NCBI RefSeq assembly: GCF_018402495.1
Contig: NZ_JAGYIU010000004.1
Location: forward strand, 496,001-560,000
DNA length: 64,000 nt
Reading direction: 5' to 3'
DNA from: Pseudoalteromonas sp.
Lineage (GTDB): Bacteria > Pseudomonadota > Gammaproteobacteria > Enterobacterales > Alteromonadaceae
The position numbers were made by a program, and so were the translations under genes. A model generated the notes under the pieces. It was not told the DNA's origin. It did not search any database and saw only the letters and a program-made list of their open reading frames with translations. The first letter of the stretch is position 1. The number at the start of each line of letters is the position of its first letter. Of this stretch, positions 34,570 to 43,662 are shown in pieces.

Positions 34570-35916
34570 TTATTTTTGGCGCTGTTTAAGAAAATCGCGA
34601 TACGCAATTGCGCTTTGTTTCAAAGTTCGTTGTTGAGTTCGGTAATCTACATAGACTAATCCAAAGCGTTTTTCATAGCCATAGGCCCATTCAAAATTAT
34701 CCATTAAACTCCATGCAAAATAACCTTGAATGTTAACACCTTGCTCAACCGCAGTATGAACGGCATTAATATGAGTATGATAGTAGTTGATACGCGCTGT
34801 GTCGTTTATTTTACCATTACTTAATACATCAGCCATCGCGGCGCCGTTTTCAGTTATATATACTTTAGGTAGCGTGTAACGATCATTTAATGAAAGTAGG
34901 AGTTCACATAATCCCTGCGGGTATATTTCCCAGCCCATATCAGTAATCGCAATGTTTGTTAAAGGGACTTCTTCAAACCAATGATCTGGCGTGTTTTTAT
35001 AGTGAATACGAGTATAGTAATTAACCCCTAAAAAATCGATTTTTTGACTAATAATCGCCATGTCGCCATCCGCCATGTCGGGTTTTGCATCACTGCTCAG
35101 CTGGTTAATCATCTCAGGGTAATGACCCTCTAATACAGCCTGAATATACCATTGGTTATGATAGTCATCAGCTAATTTAGCAGCGCGTTCATCGTCAGGA
35201 GTAAACGGATAGGCAGGGCTAAAATTAAGCACAATACCGGCCTCTATCTTAGGGCAGTTTTTGCGTATCACTTGCATAGCCAACCCATGGGCGAGTAATA
35301 AATGGTGCGCCGCTTGTCGTCCTGCTTGTTGGCTTTTAATTCCGGGTGCATGTACGCCAATTTCATAACCTAAATAGGCGCTACAAAATGGCTCATTTAA
35401 TGTGGCATAAGAGTCCACTAACCCTTCTAATTGTTGTGTTACTACGTGAGCATAATGGGCAAATTGATACGCGGTATCACGATTTAGCCAGCCTCCATTA
35501 TCTTCTAAATGCTGTGGTAAATCCCAGTGATATAAAGTGACATACGTTTTGATATTGCGTGCTTTAAGCGCTTGAAGTAGTGATTTATAAAACGTTATGC
35601 CTTGAATGTTTAAACTTCCATCTTGATGTAAAACGCGTGGCCAAGAAATTGAAAGACGATAAGCGTCTACGGCTAAATCGGCAATCATTTGTACGTCTTG
35701 TTGCCAATACTTTATATGCTCACAGGCTTGATTGCCATTACTGTTATCTGCAATGGTGTTTGGTTTATTACAAAAAGTATCCCAAATACAGGGAAGGCGT
35801 GTTTTATGAGCCCCTTCTATTTGAAAAGAGGCCGTGGCAACACCAAAAATAAATGGTGGTTTTAAAAGGGGCGATGTGCCTGGTAACGAAATTGTTTTAA
35901 ACACAATGAGATACAT
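34570..35916 (-). CDS. GH1 beta-glucosidase
   Basis: A 448-residue family 1 glycoside hydrolase. The acid/base Glu lies in YATLNEPFCSA and the nucleophile Glu in VYITENGAAM, with FIFGVATASFQIEGA near the start and SLMDNFEWAYGYEKRFGLVYVD near the end. No signal peptide is obvious, so it is probably cytosolic and cleaves imported cellobiose, laminaribiose or aryl glucosides. The start is uncertain: ATG 35916 or GTG 35904, with AAGGA upstream of both. Confidence 0.92.
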   Translation of the reverse strand: MYLIVFKTISLPGTSPLLKPPFIFGVATASFQIEGAHKTRLPCIWDTFCNKPNTIADNSNGNQACEHIKYWQQDVQMIADLAVDAYRLSISWPRVLHQDGSLNIQGITFYKSLLQALKARNIKTYVTLYHWDLPQHLEDNGGWLNRDTAYQFAHYAHVVTQQLEGLVDSYATLNEPFCSAYLGYEIGVHAPGIKSQQAGRQAAHHLLLAHGLAMQVIRKNCPKIEAGIVLNFSPAYPFTPDDERAAKLADDYHNQWYIQAVLEGHYPEMINQLSSDAKPDMADGDMAIISQKIDFLGVNYYTRIHYKNTPDHWFEEVPLTNIAITDMGWEIYPQGLCELLLSLNDRYTLPKVYITENGAAMADVLSNGKINDTARINYYHTHINAVHTAVEQGVNIQGYFAWSLMDNFEWAYGYEKRFGLVYVDYRTQQRTLKQSAIAYRDFLKQRQK

Positions 35917-35973
35917 CCTTAAGCTTGTAATAATAATGATCGGTTAAACAATAGAGATTACATAAGATAATAA

Positions 35974-35987
35974 TGTAAGCGCTTACA
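35974..35987. promoter_or_regulatory. LacI-type operator, copy 1
   Basis: TGTAAGCGCTTACA is a perfect palindrome of the LacI-family type with a central CG. It lies 58 bp upstream of the minus-strand GH1 start, in the divergent promoter region. Confidence 0.82.
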
Positions 35988-36032
35988 AAAACATTGTAAA
36001 TAAATTGATAATTTTTTCCTGTATGCTATAAA

Positions 36033-36046
36033 TGTAAGCGCTTACA
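36033..36046. promoter_or_regulatory. LacI-type operator, copy 2
   Basis: The same TGTAAGCGCTTACA palindrome, here extended by AAA/TTT on each side to a 20-bp perfect palindrome. Centre-to-centre distance from copy 1 is 59 bp. It lies 97 bp upstream of the plus-strand sugar transporter. Two sites could allow one repressor to control both directions, possibly by looping. Confidence 0.82.
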
Positions 36047-36142
36047 TTTGGTGTTGCAACTATAATCTGCATTTTTAGTTTTATTAAAGGCGATTAAATA
36101 GAGGTAACAATCTGATAATTATAAATAATTAGAGATTATATT

Positions 36143-37408
36143 ATGGCACATATCACACAGCCACTACCGGCAGCAGAAAACAGCCAAAAACCAGGGTCTA
36201 CACACAGCTTTGCGTTAACATCGCTTACGACCTTGTTTTTTATGTGGGGTTTTCTTACTTGCCTGAACGATATTTTAATTCCGTATTTAAAGGGGCTATT
36301 TTCCCTTAATTACACTCAAGCAATGTTAGTGCAATTTTGTTTTTTTGGTGCCTACTTTGTTATGTCAATTCCGGCGGGGAAGCTGGTTAGTAAAATAGGC
36401 TACCAATTCGGTATTGTTATTGGTCTGGTTGTTGCTGCAATAGGGTGTGCATTATTTTATCCTGCTGCAGAGGCGCACGTTTACGAGCTATTTTTATTTG
36501 CTTTATTTGTGCTTGCTTCAGGGATCACTATTTTACAAGTCTCTGCTAACCCTTATGTAAGCGTATTAGGGCCTGCAAAAACAGCATCTTCACGTTTAAC
36601 CATGACCCAAGCTTTTAATTCTTTGGGGACAACGGTTGCGCCATTATTTGGTAGCTGGTTAATTTTGTCTGAAATTAGCCAAGCCACAGCCGAACAAGTT
36701 AAGTTTCCTTATTTAATGCTCAGTGCAAGCTTATTGATACTGGCTATAATTTTTGCTTTTTTAAAGCTACCTAAACTCGGTAAAGCGATTGATAGTGAAG
36801 CTGAAAATCAAGGTGACACTGAATTTGTTGACTTAGGCAGTGTTTGGAAATATCGCCATCTTATTTTAGGTGCTATTGGTATTTTTGTTTATGTGGGCGC
36901 AGAGGTTGCTATCGGTAGCTTTTTAGTCGGCTTTTTAACTCTTGAGCATATCGCGGGCTTACCAGAGCAACAAGCGGCACATTACATAAGCTATTATTTT
37001 GCAGGGGCAATGATAGGCCGCTTTGTTGGCGCAGCGATTATGCAAAAATTAAATGCAGCTAAGGTATTAGCTTGGCATGGTATTTTAGCGGGTGTGCTGG
37101 TGTTAATTGCGATGACAGGGCAAGGAACACTCGCTATGTGGGCTATTTTATTGGTTGGCTTATGTAATTCTATTATGTTCCCCACTATTTTTAGTTTAGC
37201 CCTTCAAGGCCTAGGTAAATATACATCGCAAGGCTCAGGTATTTTATGCTTAGCGATTGTAGGTGGAGCTATTATTCCATTACTACAAGGTATGCTGGCT
37301 GATAATATTGGCGTGCAGTTAGCGCTTATACTGCCTATTGGCTGCTATTTATATATTACTTACTTCGCGCTGTTTGGTGCAAAAAAAACAACGTCCACTC
37401 GTCTTTGA
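36143..37408 (+). CDS. sugar MFS transporter (GluP/FucP type)
   Basis: A 421-residue, twelve-segment transporter of the fucose/glucose/galactose:H+ symporter family. The conserved start [26 protein letters not shown] is followed by [12 protein letters not shown] and [15 protein letters not shown]. It would import a monosaccharide, most plausibly glucose released by the GH3 enzyme encoded just downstream. It is the first gene of the plus-strand half of the beta-glucan locus. Confidence 0.9.
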   Translation: MAHITQPLPAAENSQKPGSTHSFALTSLTTLFFMWGFLTCLNDILIPYLKGLFSLNYTQAMLVQFCFFGAYFVMSIPAGKLVSKIGYQFGIVIGLVVAAIGCALFYPAAEAHVYELFLFALFVLASGITILQVSANPYVSVLGPAKTASSRLTMTQAFNSLGTTVAPLFGSWLILSEISQATAEQVKFPYLMLSASLLILAIIFAFLKLPKLGKAIDSEAENQGDTEFVDLGSVWKYRHLILGAIGIFVYVGAEVAIGSFLVGFLTLEHIAGLPEQQAAHYISYYFAGAMIGRFVGAAIMQKLNAAKVLAWHGILAGVLVLIAMTGQGTLAMWAILLVGLCNSIMFPTIFSLALQGLGKYTSQGSGILCLAIVGGAIIPLLQGMLADNIGVQLALILPIGCYLYITYFALFGAKKTTSTRL

Positions 37409-37424
37409 GTTTTAGGTGAATGCT

Positions 37425-39941
37425 ATGATTATTAAACGAACTTTTTCAGTTACTGCACTGATGTTAGCGGCAATAACCAGTAGTGGTTGTTCGCAGCCTT
37501 CTAACAGTGCTGGTGATGCGACAAGCCAAAAAGAAATATGGCCAAAAATAGAAACGGGTATTAAAAGCGATGCTCAAATGGAGCAAAAAATCGCTGATAT
37601 GCTAAAGACCATGACGCTAGAACAAAAAATAGCGCAAATGATCCAACCTGAAATTCGCCATATTACAGTTGAGGATATGCGTAAATATGGCTTTGGCTCT
37701 TATTTAAATGGCGGTGGCTCGTTTCCAAATAATAATAAACATGCAACGCCTGAAGATTGGGTTGATTTGGCAGAAAAGATGTATCAAGCGTCTATTGATG
37801 ACTCTCTCGATGGCAGCACGATCCCTACTATGTGGGGGACCGATGCAGTACATGGACACAACAATGTGATTGGTGCGACCTTATTTCCGCATAATATTGG
37901 TTTAGGGGCTGCGAATAATCCTGCACTGATTGAAAAAATTGCTGCAGCGACGGCGCGCGAAGTTATGGTAACCGGTATTGACTGGGTATTTGCACCTACT
38001 GTTGCTGTGGTGCGAGATGATCGCTGGGGCCGCACTTACGAAGGGTACTCTGAGGACCCTGAAATAGTTGAGGCATATTCAGCTTCCATTGTTAAAGGTT
38101 TACAAGGTGCTGTAGATGAAGACTTTTTGTCAGATACGCGAGTAGTGAGTACCGTTAAACACTTTTTAGGTGATGGTGGTACACAAAACGGCGATGATCA
38201 GGGAGATAATATCGCTTCTGAAGAAGAACTATTTGCGCTTCATGCTCAAGGTTATGTTGGTGGTTTGGGTGCTGGGGCGCAAACGGTAATGGCTTCGTTT
38301 AATAGCTGGCATGGTGAAAAAATTCATGGCAGTAAATATTTACTGACCGATGTGCTTAAAGAAAAAATGGGCTTTGATGGTTTTGTGGTCGGTGATTGGA
38401 ATGGTCACGGGCAAGTTAAAGGGTGCTCAAATAGTAACTGTGCTCAAGCTGCAAATGCGGGCTTAGATGTATACATGGCACCTGATGAGTGGAAGCCTTT
38501 GTATGAAAACCTTGTAAAGCAAGCGCAAAGTGGTGTGATATCTGAAAATCGAATTAATGATGCTGTAACACGTATTTTACGCGTTAAAATGCGTGCAGGG
38601 TTATTTGATAAACCAAGCCCTGCTAAGCGTCCATTATCAGGGAAAACTGAGATTATTGGTAGTAGCGATCACCGTGCAGTGGCTAAACAGGCTGTACGCG
38701 AGTCGCTAGTGTTGCTTAAAAATAAGCAGCAACTATTGCCATTATCAGCTAAAGCGAATGTGTTAGTTGCAGGTGTCGGTGCCGATAATATTGGCATGCA
38801 GTCGGGGGGATGGAGTGTTACATGGCAGGGCACAGGTAATACAAACAGCGACTTCCCTGGTGGCAGCTCTATTTATGCAGGTATTAAAGATACTGTAGAG
38901 CAAGCTGGTGGCAGTGCAGCGCTGAGCGTTGAAGGGGAATACAAAGCACGCCCTGATGTTGCCATTGTTGTATTTGGTGAGCAGCCATACGCAGAGGGCA
39001 ATGGTGATATTGATAACCTTGAATATCAGCGCGGTAATAAAAGCGACTTAGCGCTACTACGTAAGTTTAAAAATGCGGGAATTCCCGTTGTGTCATTATT
39101 TATAAGCGGTCGCCCAATGTGGGTTAATGCTGAGCTTAACGCCAGTGATGCATTCGTTGCTATTTGGCTACCAGGCAGTGAAGGCGATGCTATTAGCGAT
39201 GTCTTATTCAAAAATGCAGACGGGTCAATTAATCACGATTTTAAAGGTAAACTATCGTTTTCCTGGCCTAACAATCCTATTGATAATGAAAACCGTTATG
39301 ACGAAGATTATAAGCCGTTATTACCTTATGGTTTTGGTTTAACTTACAATGATAGTAATGTGTTAAAAGATGATTTAGATGAACACTCTCTACAGACAGA
39401 AAAACGCGATGATTTAGTGTTGTTTGAGCGTGCAATTAAAGCGCCTTGGTCACTGGTTTTAAAAAGTGGTGAGCAACAAAAAACGGTGGCGAGCAGTCGC
39501 GAGTCTTTGGGGGCGGTGAGCATTCAAACATTTGATAAAGAGGTGCAAGAAGATGCCCGTGCAATTCGTTTTAATGGCCAAGCGCTTGCTGGGATTAATT
39601 TAGCCGCTGCGTTTCCATCTGACTTACGTTCATACGTTGAAACAAGTGGCCAATTACAGATGCAGATTAAAGTAGATAAAGCCGCGACTAGTCCGTTATG
39701 GGTTGGTATGGGCTGTGGCGAGAGTTGTCAGGGGAAATTTGATATTGCTGATCAGCTTGAACAATCAGGTCAATGGCAAACATTAAACATCAACTTAAGT
39801 TGTTTTGCAGAGCAAGGTGTTGATTTAGCAAAAGTGTTCACCCCTTGGCAGTTAAGCACCCAAGGTGATTGGCATGTATCTATAGCTAAACTTGCTATTA
39901 CAGCAACCGCTGCAGAGCAAGACAGTGTTACTTGTAAGTAG
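37425..39941 (+). CDS. GH3 exo-beta-glucanase/beta-glucosidase lipoprotein
   Basis: An 838-residue family 3 glycoside hydrolase. ATG 37425 is chosen for AGGTGA just upstream; a GTG at 37416 is also in frame. The lipobox SSGC gives envelope anchoring. The catalytic (alpha/beta)8 domain holds the nucleophile Asp in GFVVGDWNGHG, with DAVHGHNN, RDDRWGRTYEGYSEDPE and STVKHFLGDGGT. A second alpha/beta domain and a C-terminal beta-rich domain of about 180 residues follow. The layout and many motifs resemble Pseudoalteromonas ExoP, an exo-1,3/1,4-beta-glucanase of similar length, from memory. Confidence 0.9.
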   Translation: MIIKRTFSVTALMLAAITSSGCSQPSNSAGDATSQKEIWPKIETGIKSDAQMEQKIADMLKTMTLEQKIAQMIQPEIRHITVEDMRKYGFGSYLNGGGSFPNNNKHATPEDWVDLAEKMYQASIDDSLDGSTIPTMWGTDAVHGHNNVIGATLFPHNIGLGAANNPALIEKIAAATAREVMVTGIDWVFAPTVAVVRDDRWGRTYEGYSEDPEIVEAYSASIVKGLQGAVDEDFLSDTRVVSTVKHFLGDGGTQNGDDQGDNIASEEELFALHAQGYVGGLGAGAQTVMASFNSWHGEKIHGSKYLLTDVLKEKMGFDGFVVGDWNGHGQVKGCSNSNCAQAANAGLDVYMAPDEWKPLYENLVKQAQSGVISENRINDAVTRILRVKMRAGLFDKPSPAKRPLSGKTEIIGSSDHRAVAKQAVRESLVLLKNKQQLLPLSAKANVLVAGVGADNIGMQSGGWSVTWQGTGNTNSDFPGGSSIYAGIKDTVEQAGGSAALSVEGEYKARPDVAIVVFGEQPYAEGNGDIDNLEYQRGNKSDLALLRKFKNAGIPVVSLFISGRPMWVNAELNASDAFVAIWLPGSEGDAISDVLFKNADGSINHDFKGKLSFSWPNNPIDNENRYDEDYKPLLPYGFGLTYNDSNVLKDDLDEHSLQTEKRDDLVLFERAIKAPWSLVLKSGEQQKTVASSRESLGAVSIQTFDKEVQEDARAIRFNGQALAGINLAAAFPSDLRSYVETSGQLQMQIKVDKAATSPLWVGMGCGESCQGKFDIADQLEQSGQWQTLNINLSCFAEQGVDLAKVFTPWQLSTQGDWHVSIAKLAITATAAEQDSVTCK

Positions 39942-39954
39942 TTAATAACCTATC

Positions 39955-39990
39955 AATAAGCAGGTATTTAGCGTACCTGCTTATTATTTT
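39955..39990 (+). terminator. terminator after the GH3 gene
   Basis: An AATAAGCAGGTA / TACCTGCTTATT stem with a TTTAGCG loop, followed by ATTATTTT, lies just after the GH3 stop codon. It is a good rho-independent terminator. Confidence 0.85.
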
Positions 39991-40172
39991 AAAAGCGTAG
40001 TACAAAAACCTACCAAATTAGTCCCTCCTTACTTTTATTCCATTTTATGTGATTGATTATATTGAGCTCAGTAGTAGTCACGAAAACATGATAAAACTGC
40101 ATTCGCTTTTGCGTTAATAATTTGAGAGTATGCCAAAATATTAAATGCGTTATGTCATTAACAGGTGAGTGA

Positions 40173-40793
40173 ATGAATCAAATAAAGTTAGTTTCGCAGA
40201 GCTTACAACCTTCAAAAATAGTCTGTGTGGGGCGCAACTACAGTGCACATATTGCTGAGTTAAATAATGAACACCCTGAGCAAATGGTTATTTTTAATAA
40301 ACCTAATAGTGCGATCACCAATACCTTACTCGCCACCCATAATGGGGATACTTTACACTACGAAACAGAGTTATGCTTTGTGGTTAAAAATAAACAGCTT
40401 GCAGGAGTGGGCATCGGACTTGATTTGACTAAACGCGCTTTGCAAAGCAGCTTAAAAGAAAAAGGCTTGCCATGGGAGCGTGCCAAAGCATTTGATGGCT
40501 CAGTGCTTTTTAGTGATTTTATTGAACTAACACCAGAAATGACATCGTTTATATTTGAATTACACATTGATGGCAAGGTAGTTCAACATGGTGACACTCA
40601 ACTTATGCTGTATCAACCTGCGCAAATATTGGCTGAGGTAAATCAGTTTATGAGCCTCGAAGAGGGCGACATTATTATGACTGGCACCCCCGCCGGCGTA
40701 GGAATGGTGAGTGTAGGGCGAGAGTTCAATGTTGCTCTTTATTTTGGTCAGCAGTGCTTATTGGAGCATCATTGGTCTGTGAATCAAAATTAA
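40173..40793 (+). CDS. fumarylacetoacetate hydrolase-family protein
   Basis: A 206-residue protein of the FAH/YcgM family. Metal-binding acidic residues occur in LHYETELCFVV and further downstream, and the family block ends GDIIMTGTPAGVGMVSVG. Related enzymes hydrolyse acylpyruvates or decarboxylate oxaloacetate; the substrate cannot be assigned. Its last 68 bp overlap, tail to tail, with the gene on the opposite strand. The 182 bp between the GH3 terminator and this gene hold nothing notable. Confidence 0.85.
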   Translation: MNQIKLVSQSLQPSKIVCVGRNYSAHIAELNNEHPEQMVIFNKPNSAITNTLLATHNGDTLHYETELCFVVKNKQLAGVGIGLDLTKRALQSSLKEKGLPWERAKAFDGSVLFSDFIELTPEMTSFIFELHIDGKVVQHGDTQLMLYQPAQILAEVNQFMSLEEGDIIMTGTPAGVGMVSVGREFNVALYFGQQCLLEHHWSVNQN

Positions 40794-41661
40794 GAACATA
40801 GTGATGATAAACTGCGTCAAAGTTTTCAATATGTTCATTTAACCAAAAGCGCTGGCTTTTTTGATATGCTGATGAACTTAAAATACTGCTTTTTAATGCT
40901 AAATTTATTTTTGAAATTGCTTTTTTAGCAAAGTTATTAGGCGCACTGGTTGAGCAACCAATAGCACCTTGTATTAATGTTTTTGTAGCCATTGCTATAG
41001 GTATACTGACGATATCATTAAGTTGTGTTTGTTGGTTAAAGTAGGTTGCCATAAAAGGGTAATCGAGCGAATAATCAATTGAATTGTTCCTGAGCCGGTC
41101 TATCACTACGCCACTTTCATTATCACTACTCCAAGTTAATGATACATTACTGTGGGTTAGGGAATTTTCAATAATTGAATTTATATGAGGAGTAAATTTA
41201 CGAGCTTGTGCTTGACCATAAGTATAGCTTTCATCTGCGAATAAGCTTATTAAATTAATAGGGTTACCATGTTTTTTAATAAGTAAGGGAGCCTTTTCAG
41301 TGGTAGTAATAATACTAAACTCAGGGTACACAGCAGTAGGGAGCGAGTAAGTGTAGGCTTTATTAGTGTTACTTTTATAGATAACACAAGGAAAACAGAC
41401 GTTTTTTCCCTCATTAACATACTTATTGATGCGTTTTTGTGGCAGCACCAAATGAGTATGTTTCACATCTTTAATGGTTGCGATGAGTTGCTCAGTCAAA
41501 TTATCACATAAGCCGGATTGGGAAGCATCTGCATCTAAATGAAACGGAGGGGTTTTACTTTGTAGCCATAAAATTTCCTCTATCGGTTTTGCTGTTAGAG
41601 CGTGACTGTAGACAGAAAAAATAACTAAAAGGCCAAGGCATAAAAAACGAAGAGGTAACAT
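40726..41661 (-). CDS. periplasmic substrate-binding-like protein (TIGR02285 type)
   Basis: A 311-residue protein with a signal peptide (about residues 1-22, ending SHALTA) and a bilobed SBP_bac_3-like fold, resembling the TIGR02285 family: EEILWLQSKTPPFH, GLCDNLTEQLIATI, a CFPCVIYKS block and VIDRLRNNSIDYSLDYP. No transporter gene is adjacent, so it may be an orphan or signalling receptor. The 3' end overlaps the convergent FAH-family gene by 68 bp. Confidence 0.75.
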   Translation of the reverse strand: MLPLRFLCLGLLVIFSVYSHALTAKPIEEILWLQSKTPPFHLDADASQSGLCDNLTEQLIATIKDVKHTHLVLPQKRINKYVNEGKNVCFPCVIYKSNTNKAYTYSLPTAVYPEFSIITTTEKAPLLIKKHGNPINLISLFADESYTYGQAQARKFTPHINSIIENSLTHSNVSLTWSSDNESGVVIDRLRNNSIDYSLDYPFMATYFNQQTQLNDIVSIPIAMATKTLIQGAIGCSTSAPNNFAKKAISKINLALKSSILSSSAYQKSQRFWLNEHIENFDAVYHHYVLNFDSQTNDAPISTADQNKEQH

Positions 41662-41780
41662 AACAACTATATCTTCCTTGAAATTTGTTGCGCATTATAC
41701 CGTTGCTGTTTAAAAAATAAACATAAAGAGTAGCAAAGAATCAACATTATTGAATAGCATTTACCCTTTGCTTGATTTCA

Positions 41781-42833
41781 TTAGTAAGGCATTGGATTAT
41801 TTCTAAATATGATATCAATCGCTGTTAACACGTCATCGCTCAGTGTTAGATCAAACGCATCAATGTCTTCTTTTAATTGCGCCATAGTAGTGGCACCAAT
41901 AATAGATGACGTCACTCCATCAACTTGATTACACCAAGCCAGCGCTAATTGAGCAGGGGTGATAGCGTGTGCATGCGCAAGTTCAACATACTCTTTAGTG
42001 GCTTGTTGTGATTGTGGTGTATCGCGAAAAATACCGTTACGCTGCATAAATGTCCAACGCGAGCCTTCAGGACGCGCTCCATTTAAGTATTTACCCGTTA
42101 ATAGCCCAGCAGCTAAAGGTGACCAAGGTAAATAAGCAATATCTTCATGCACACATTGCTCTATTAAATAAGGCCAATCTTTAGCGTGCGCTAAACTAAA
42201 CTCATTCTGAATAGACACCATTTTTGGTAAATTATGCTCTTTGGCTAAACTTAAAAATTGGCTAATTCCCCAAGGCGTATCGTCAGAAAGTCCACAATGC
42301 TTAATTTTACCTGCCTTAACACATGCATCTAAGCCCTCTAAAATATCAAGCATATCAGCGGTGTGTTGTTTTGCATTTACCTGGCTAAATTTAAGCATGC
42401 CAGGCCATTGCCTAGCAAAATGAGGGGTGCGACGATTTGGCCAATGTAATTGGTATAAGTCAATATAGTCGGTTTGAAGGCGCTTTAAAGAGTGATCAAC
42501 CGCATCAATAACAGCTTGGCGCGTAATATCACCGCCATCACGTATCCATGAAAGTCCGTTACCGGCAATTTTGGTGGCAATAACAATGTCGTTTCGTTTT
42601 TGTGAATTACGTGCTAGCCAATTGCCTATAATTTCCTCTGTTTTACCGTAGGTATCGGGAGAGGGAGGAACAGCATACATTTCTGCCGTATCAATAAAGT
42701 TAACGCCGCGTTCTAAAGCATAGGCTATTTGTTGGTCGGCATCATGCTGGGTATTTTGTACCCCCCAGGTCATGCTACCTAAACACACTCTTGAAACGCT
42801 AACACCACTACTGCCTAACTGACTATACTGCAT
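41781..42833 (-). CDS. Tas-like aldo/keto reductase
   Basis: A 350-residue aldo/keto reductase. The catalytic Asp and Tyr lie in NFIDTAEMYAVPP, the Lys in IVIATKIAG and the His in YQLHWPNR. The NADPH-binding tail VTSSIIGATTMAQLKEDI is also present. Its closest known relative by pattern is E. coli Tas, which has similar segments YAVPP/YPVPP and DYIDLYQLHWPNR. It starts 12 bp after the thioesterase gene, so the two form an operon. Confidence 0.88.
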   Translation of the reverse strand: MQYSQLGSSGVSVSRVCLGSMTWGVQNTQHDADQQIAYALERGVNFIDTAEMYAVPPSPDTYGKTEEIIGNWLARNSQKRNDIVIATKIAGNGLSWIRDGGDITRQAVIDAVDHSLKRLQTDYIDLYQLHWPNRRTPHFARQWPGMLKFSQVNAKQHTADMLDILEGLDACVKAGKIKHCGLSDDTPWGISQFLSLAKEHNLPKMVSIQNEFSLAHAKDWPYLIEQCVHEDIAYLPWSPLAAGLLTGKYLNGARPEGSRWTFMQRNGIFRDTPQSQQATKEYVELAHAHAITPAQLALAWCNQVDGVTSSIIGATTMAQLKEDIDAFDLTLSDDVLTAIDIIFRNNPMPY

Positions 42834-42845
42834 TGTTAATCCTAA

Positions 42846-43277
42846 TTATTCGGTTTGAGAGTTCGCTTTTAAAGCCGATAACAATGGCTCAGTGATTGTG
42901 GCTTTTTGGCCTGTTTTAAAGTCAAACATCACCACTTTTGACATGCCGGTGGTGGTTATCGCGTTTTGCGCATGACTAAACACACTGTAGTTCATTACAA
43001 AGCGGTCAGATTTAATATCACTGATAGTAATACCTATGCTTAATGTGTCGGGAAAGGTAACAGGACGTTTATAACGAATATTATTTTCACTGATCACCGG
43101 GCCCGTGGCTTTTGAGTTAATAGTATCAAATAAATTCAATTTATTTAAAAAATCGATTCTGGCTATCTCAAAATAACGCAGGTAAACACAGTTATTAACA
43201 TGCTGCAGGGCATCCATATCACCCCACGCTACAGTGATATCGGTATGAATAGGATATTGTTGTTTAAACGTTTCCAT
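42846..43277 (-). CDS. acyl-CoA thioesterase (4HBT/YbgC type)
   Basis: A 143-residue single hot-dog domain. The family start ITVAWGDMDALQHVNNCVYLRYFEIARIDFL includes the catalytic Asp region (GDMDALQHVN). It should hydrolyse acyl-CoA in the cytosol; the acyl specificity is unknown. It is first in an operon with the aldo/keto reductase. Confidence 0.85.
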   Translation of the reverse strand: METFKQQYPIHTDITVAWGDMDALQHVNNCVYLRYFEIARIDFLNKLNLFDTINSKATGPVISENNIRYKRPVTFPDTLSIGITISDIKSDRFVMNYSVFSHAQNAITTTGMSKVVMFDFKTGQKATITEPLLSALKANSQTE

Positions 43278-43413
43278 GTATTTATAGCTCTTGGTTTTAA
43301 AGTGTTTAGATTAGCAACATGGTCGGATGAGCTCAAGGAATAAAAAACTGAGCTAAAATTGTACCTCTTTGAATTGATAGCTATAGTAACTATTAACACA
43401 CAAGGAGATCGCT

Positions 43414-43590
43414 ATGCAGAATATAATTAATTGGTCATTGGCATGCATTATTTTTATAGCTTCGTTTGCTTGTTACGCTATGGGTAATGAGGCAGGCGCA
43501 ATTGTTTTGATTTTATTAGGCTTTTCTTTAGAAGTTTTATTTTGGATGTATTGTTTTAATAAGCCAAAGAAAAGTAAACGCTCTTTTTAG
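43414..43590 (+). CDS. 58-residue membrane protein
   Basis: A short gene starting at ATG 43414 with AAGGAGA at 43402-43408. The protein has two hydrophobic segments (residues 3-22 and 28-47) joined by MGNEAGA, and a basic tail, NKPKKSKRSF. No family is recognised. The strong ribosome-binding site and the positive-inside arrangement support a real gene. Confidence 0.65.
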   Translation: MQNIINWSLACIIFIASFACYAMGNEAGAIVLILLGFSLEVLFWMYCFNKPKKSKRSF

Positions 43591-43633
43591 ATTACAACGT
43601 GCTTGCTAATTAAAAGTGATTCTACAATAATGG

Positions 43634-43649
43634 CTGTATAAATAAACAG
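43634..43649. promoter_or_regulatory. LexA operator upstream of dinB
   Basis: CTGTATAAATAAACAG is a perfect CTGT-N8-ACAG site, 14 bp upstream of the dinB start. It predicts SOS induction. Confidence 0.85.
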
Positions 43650-43662
43650 TTGTTATTGTGTG

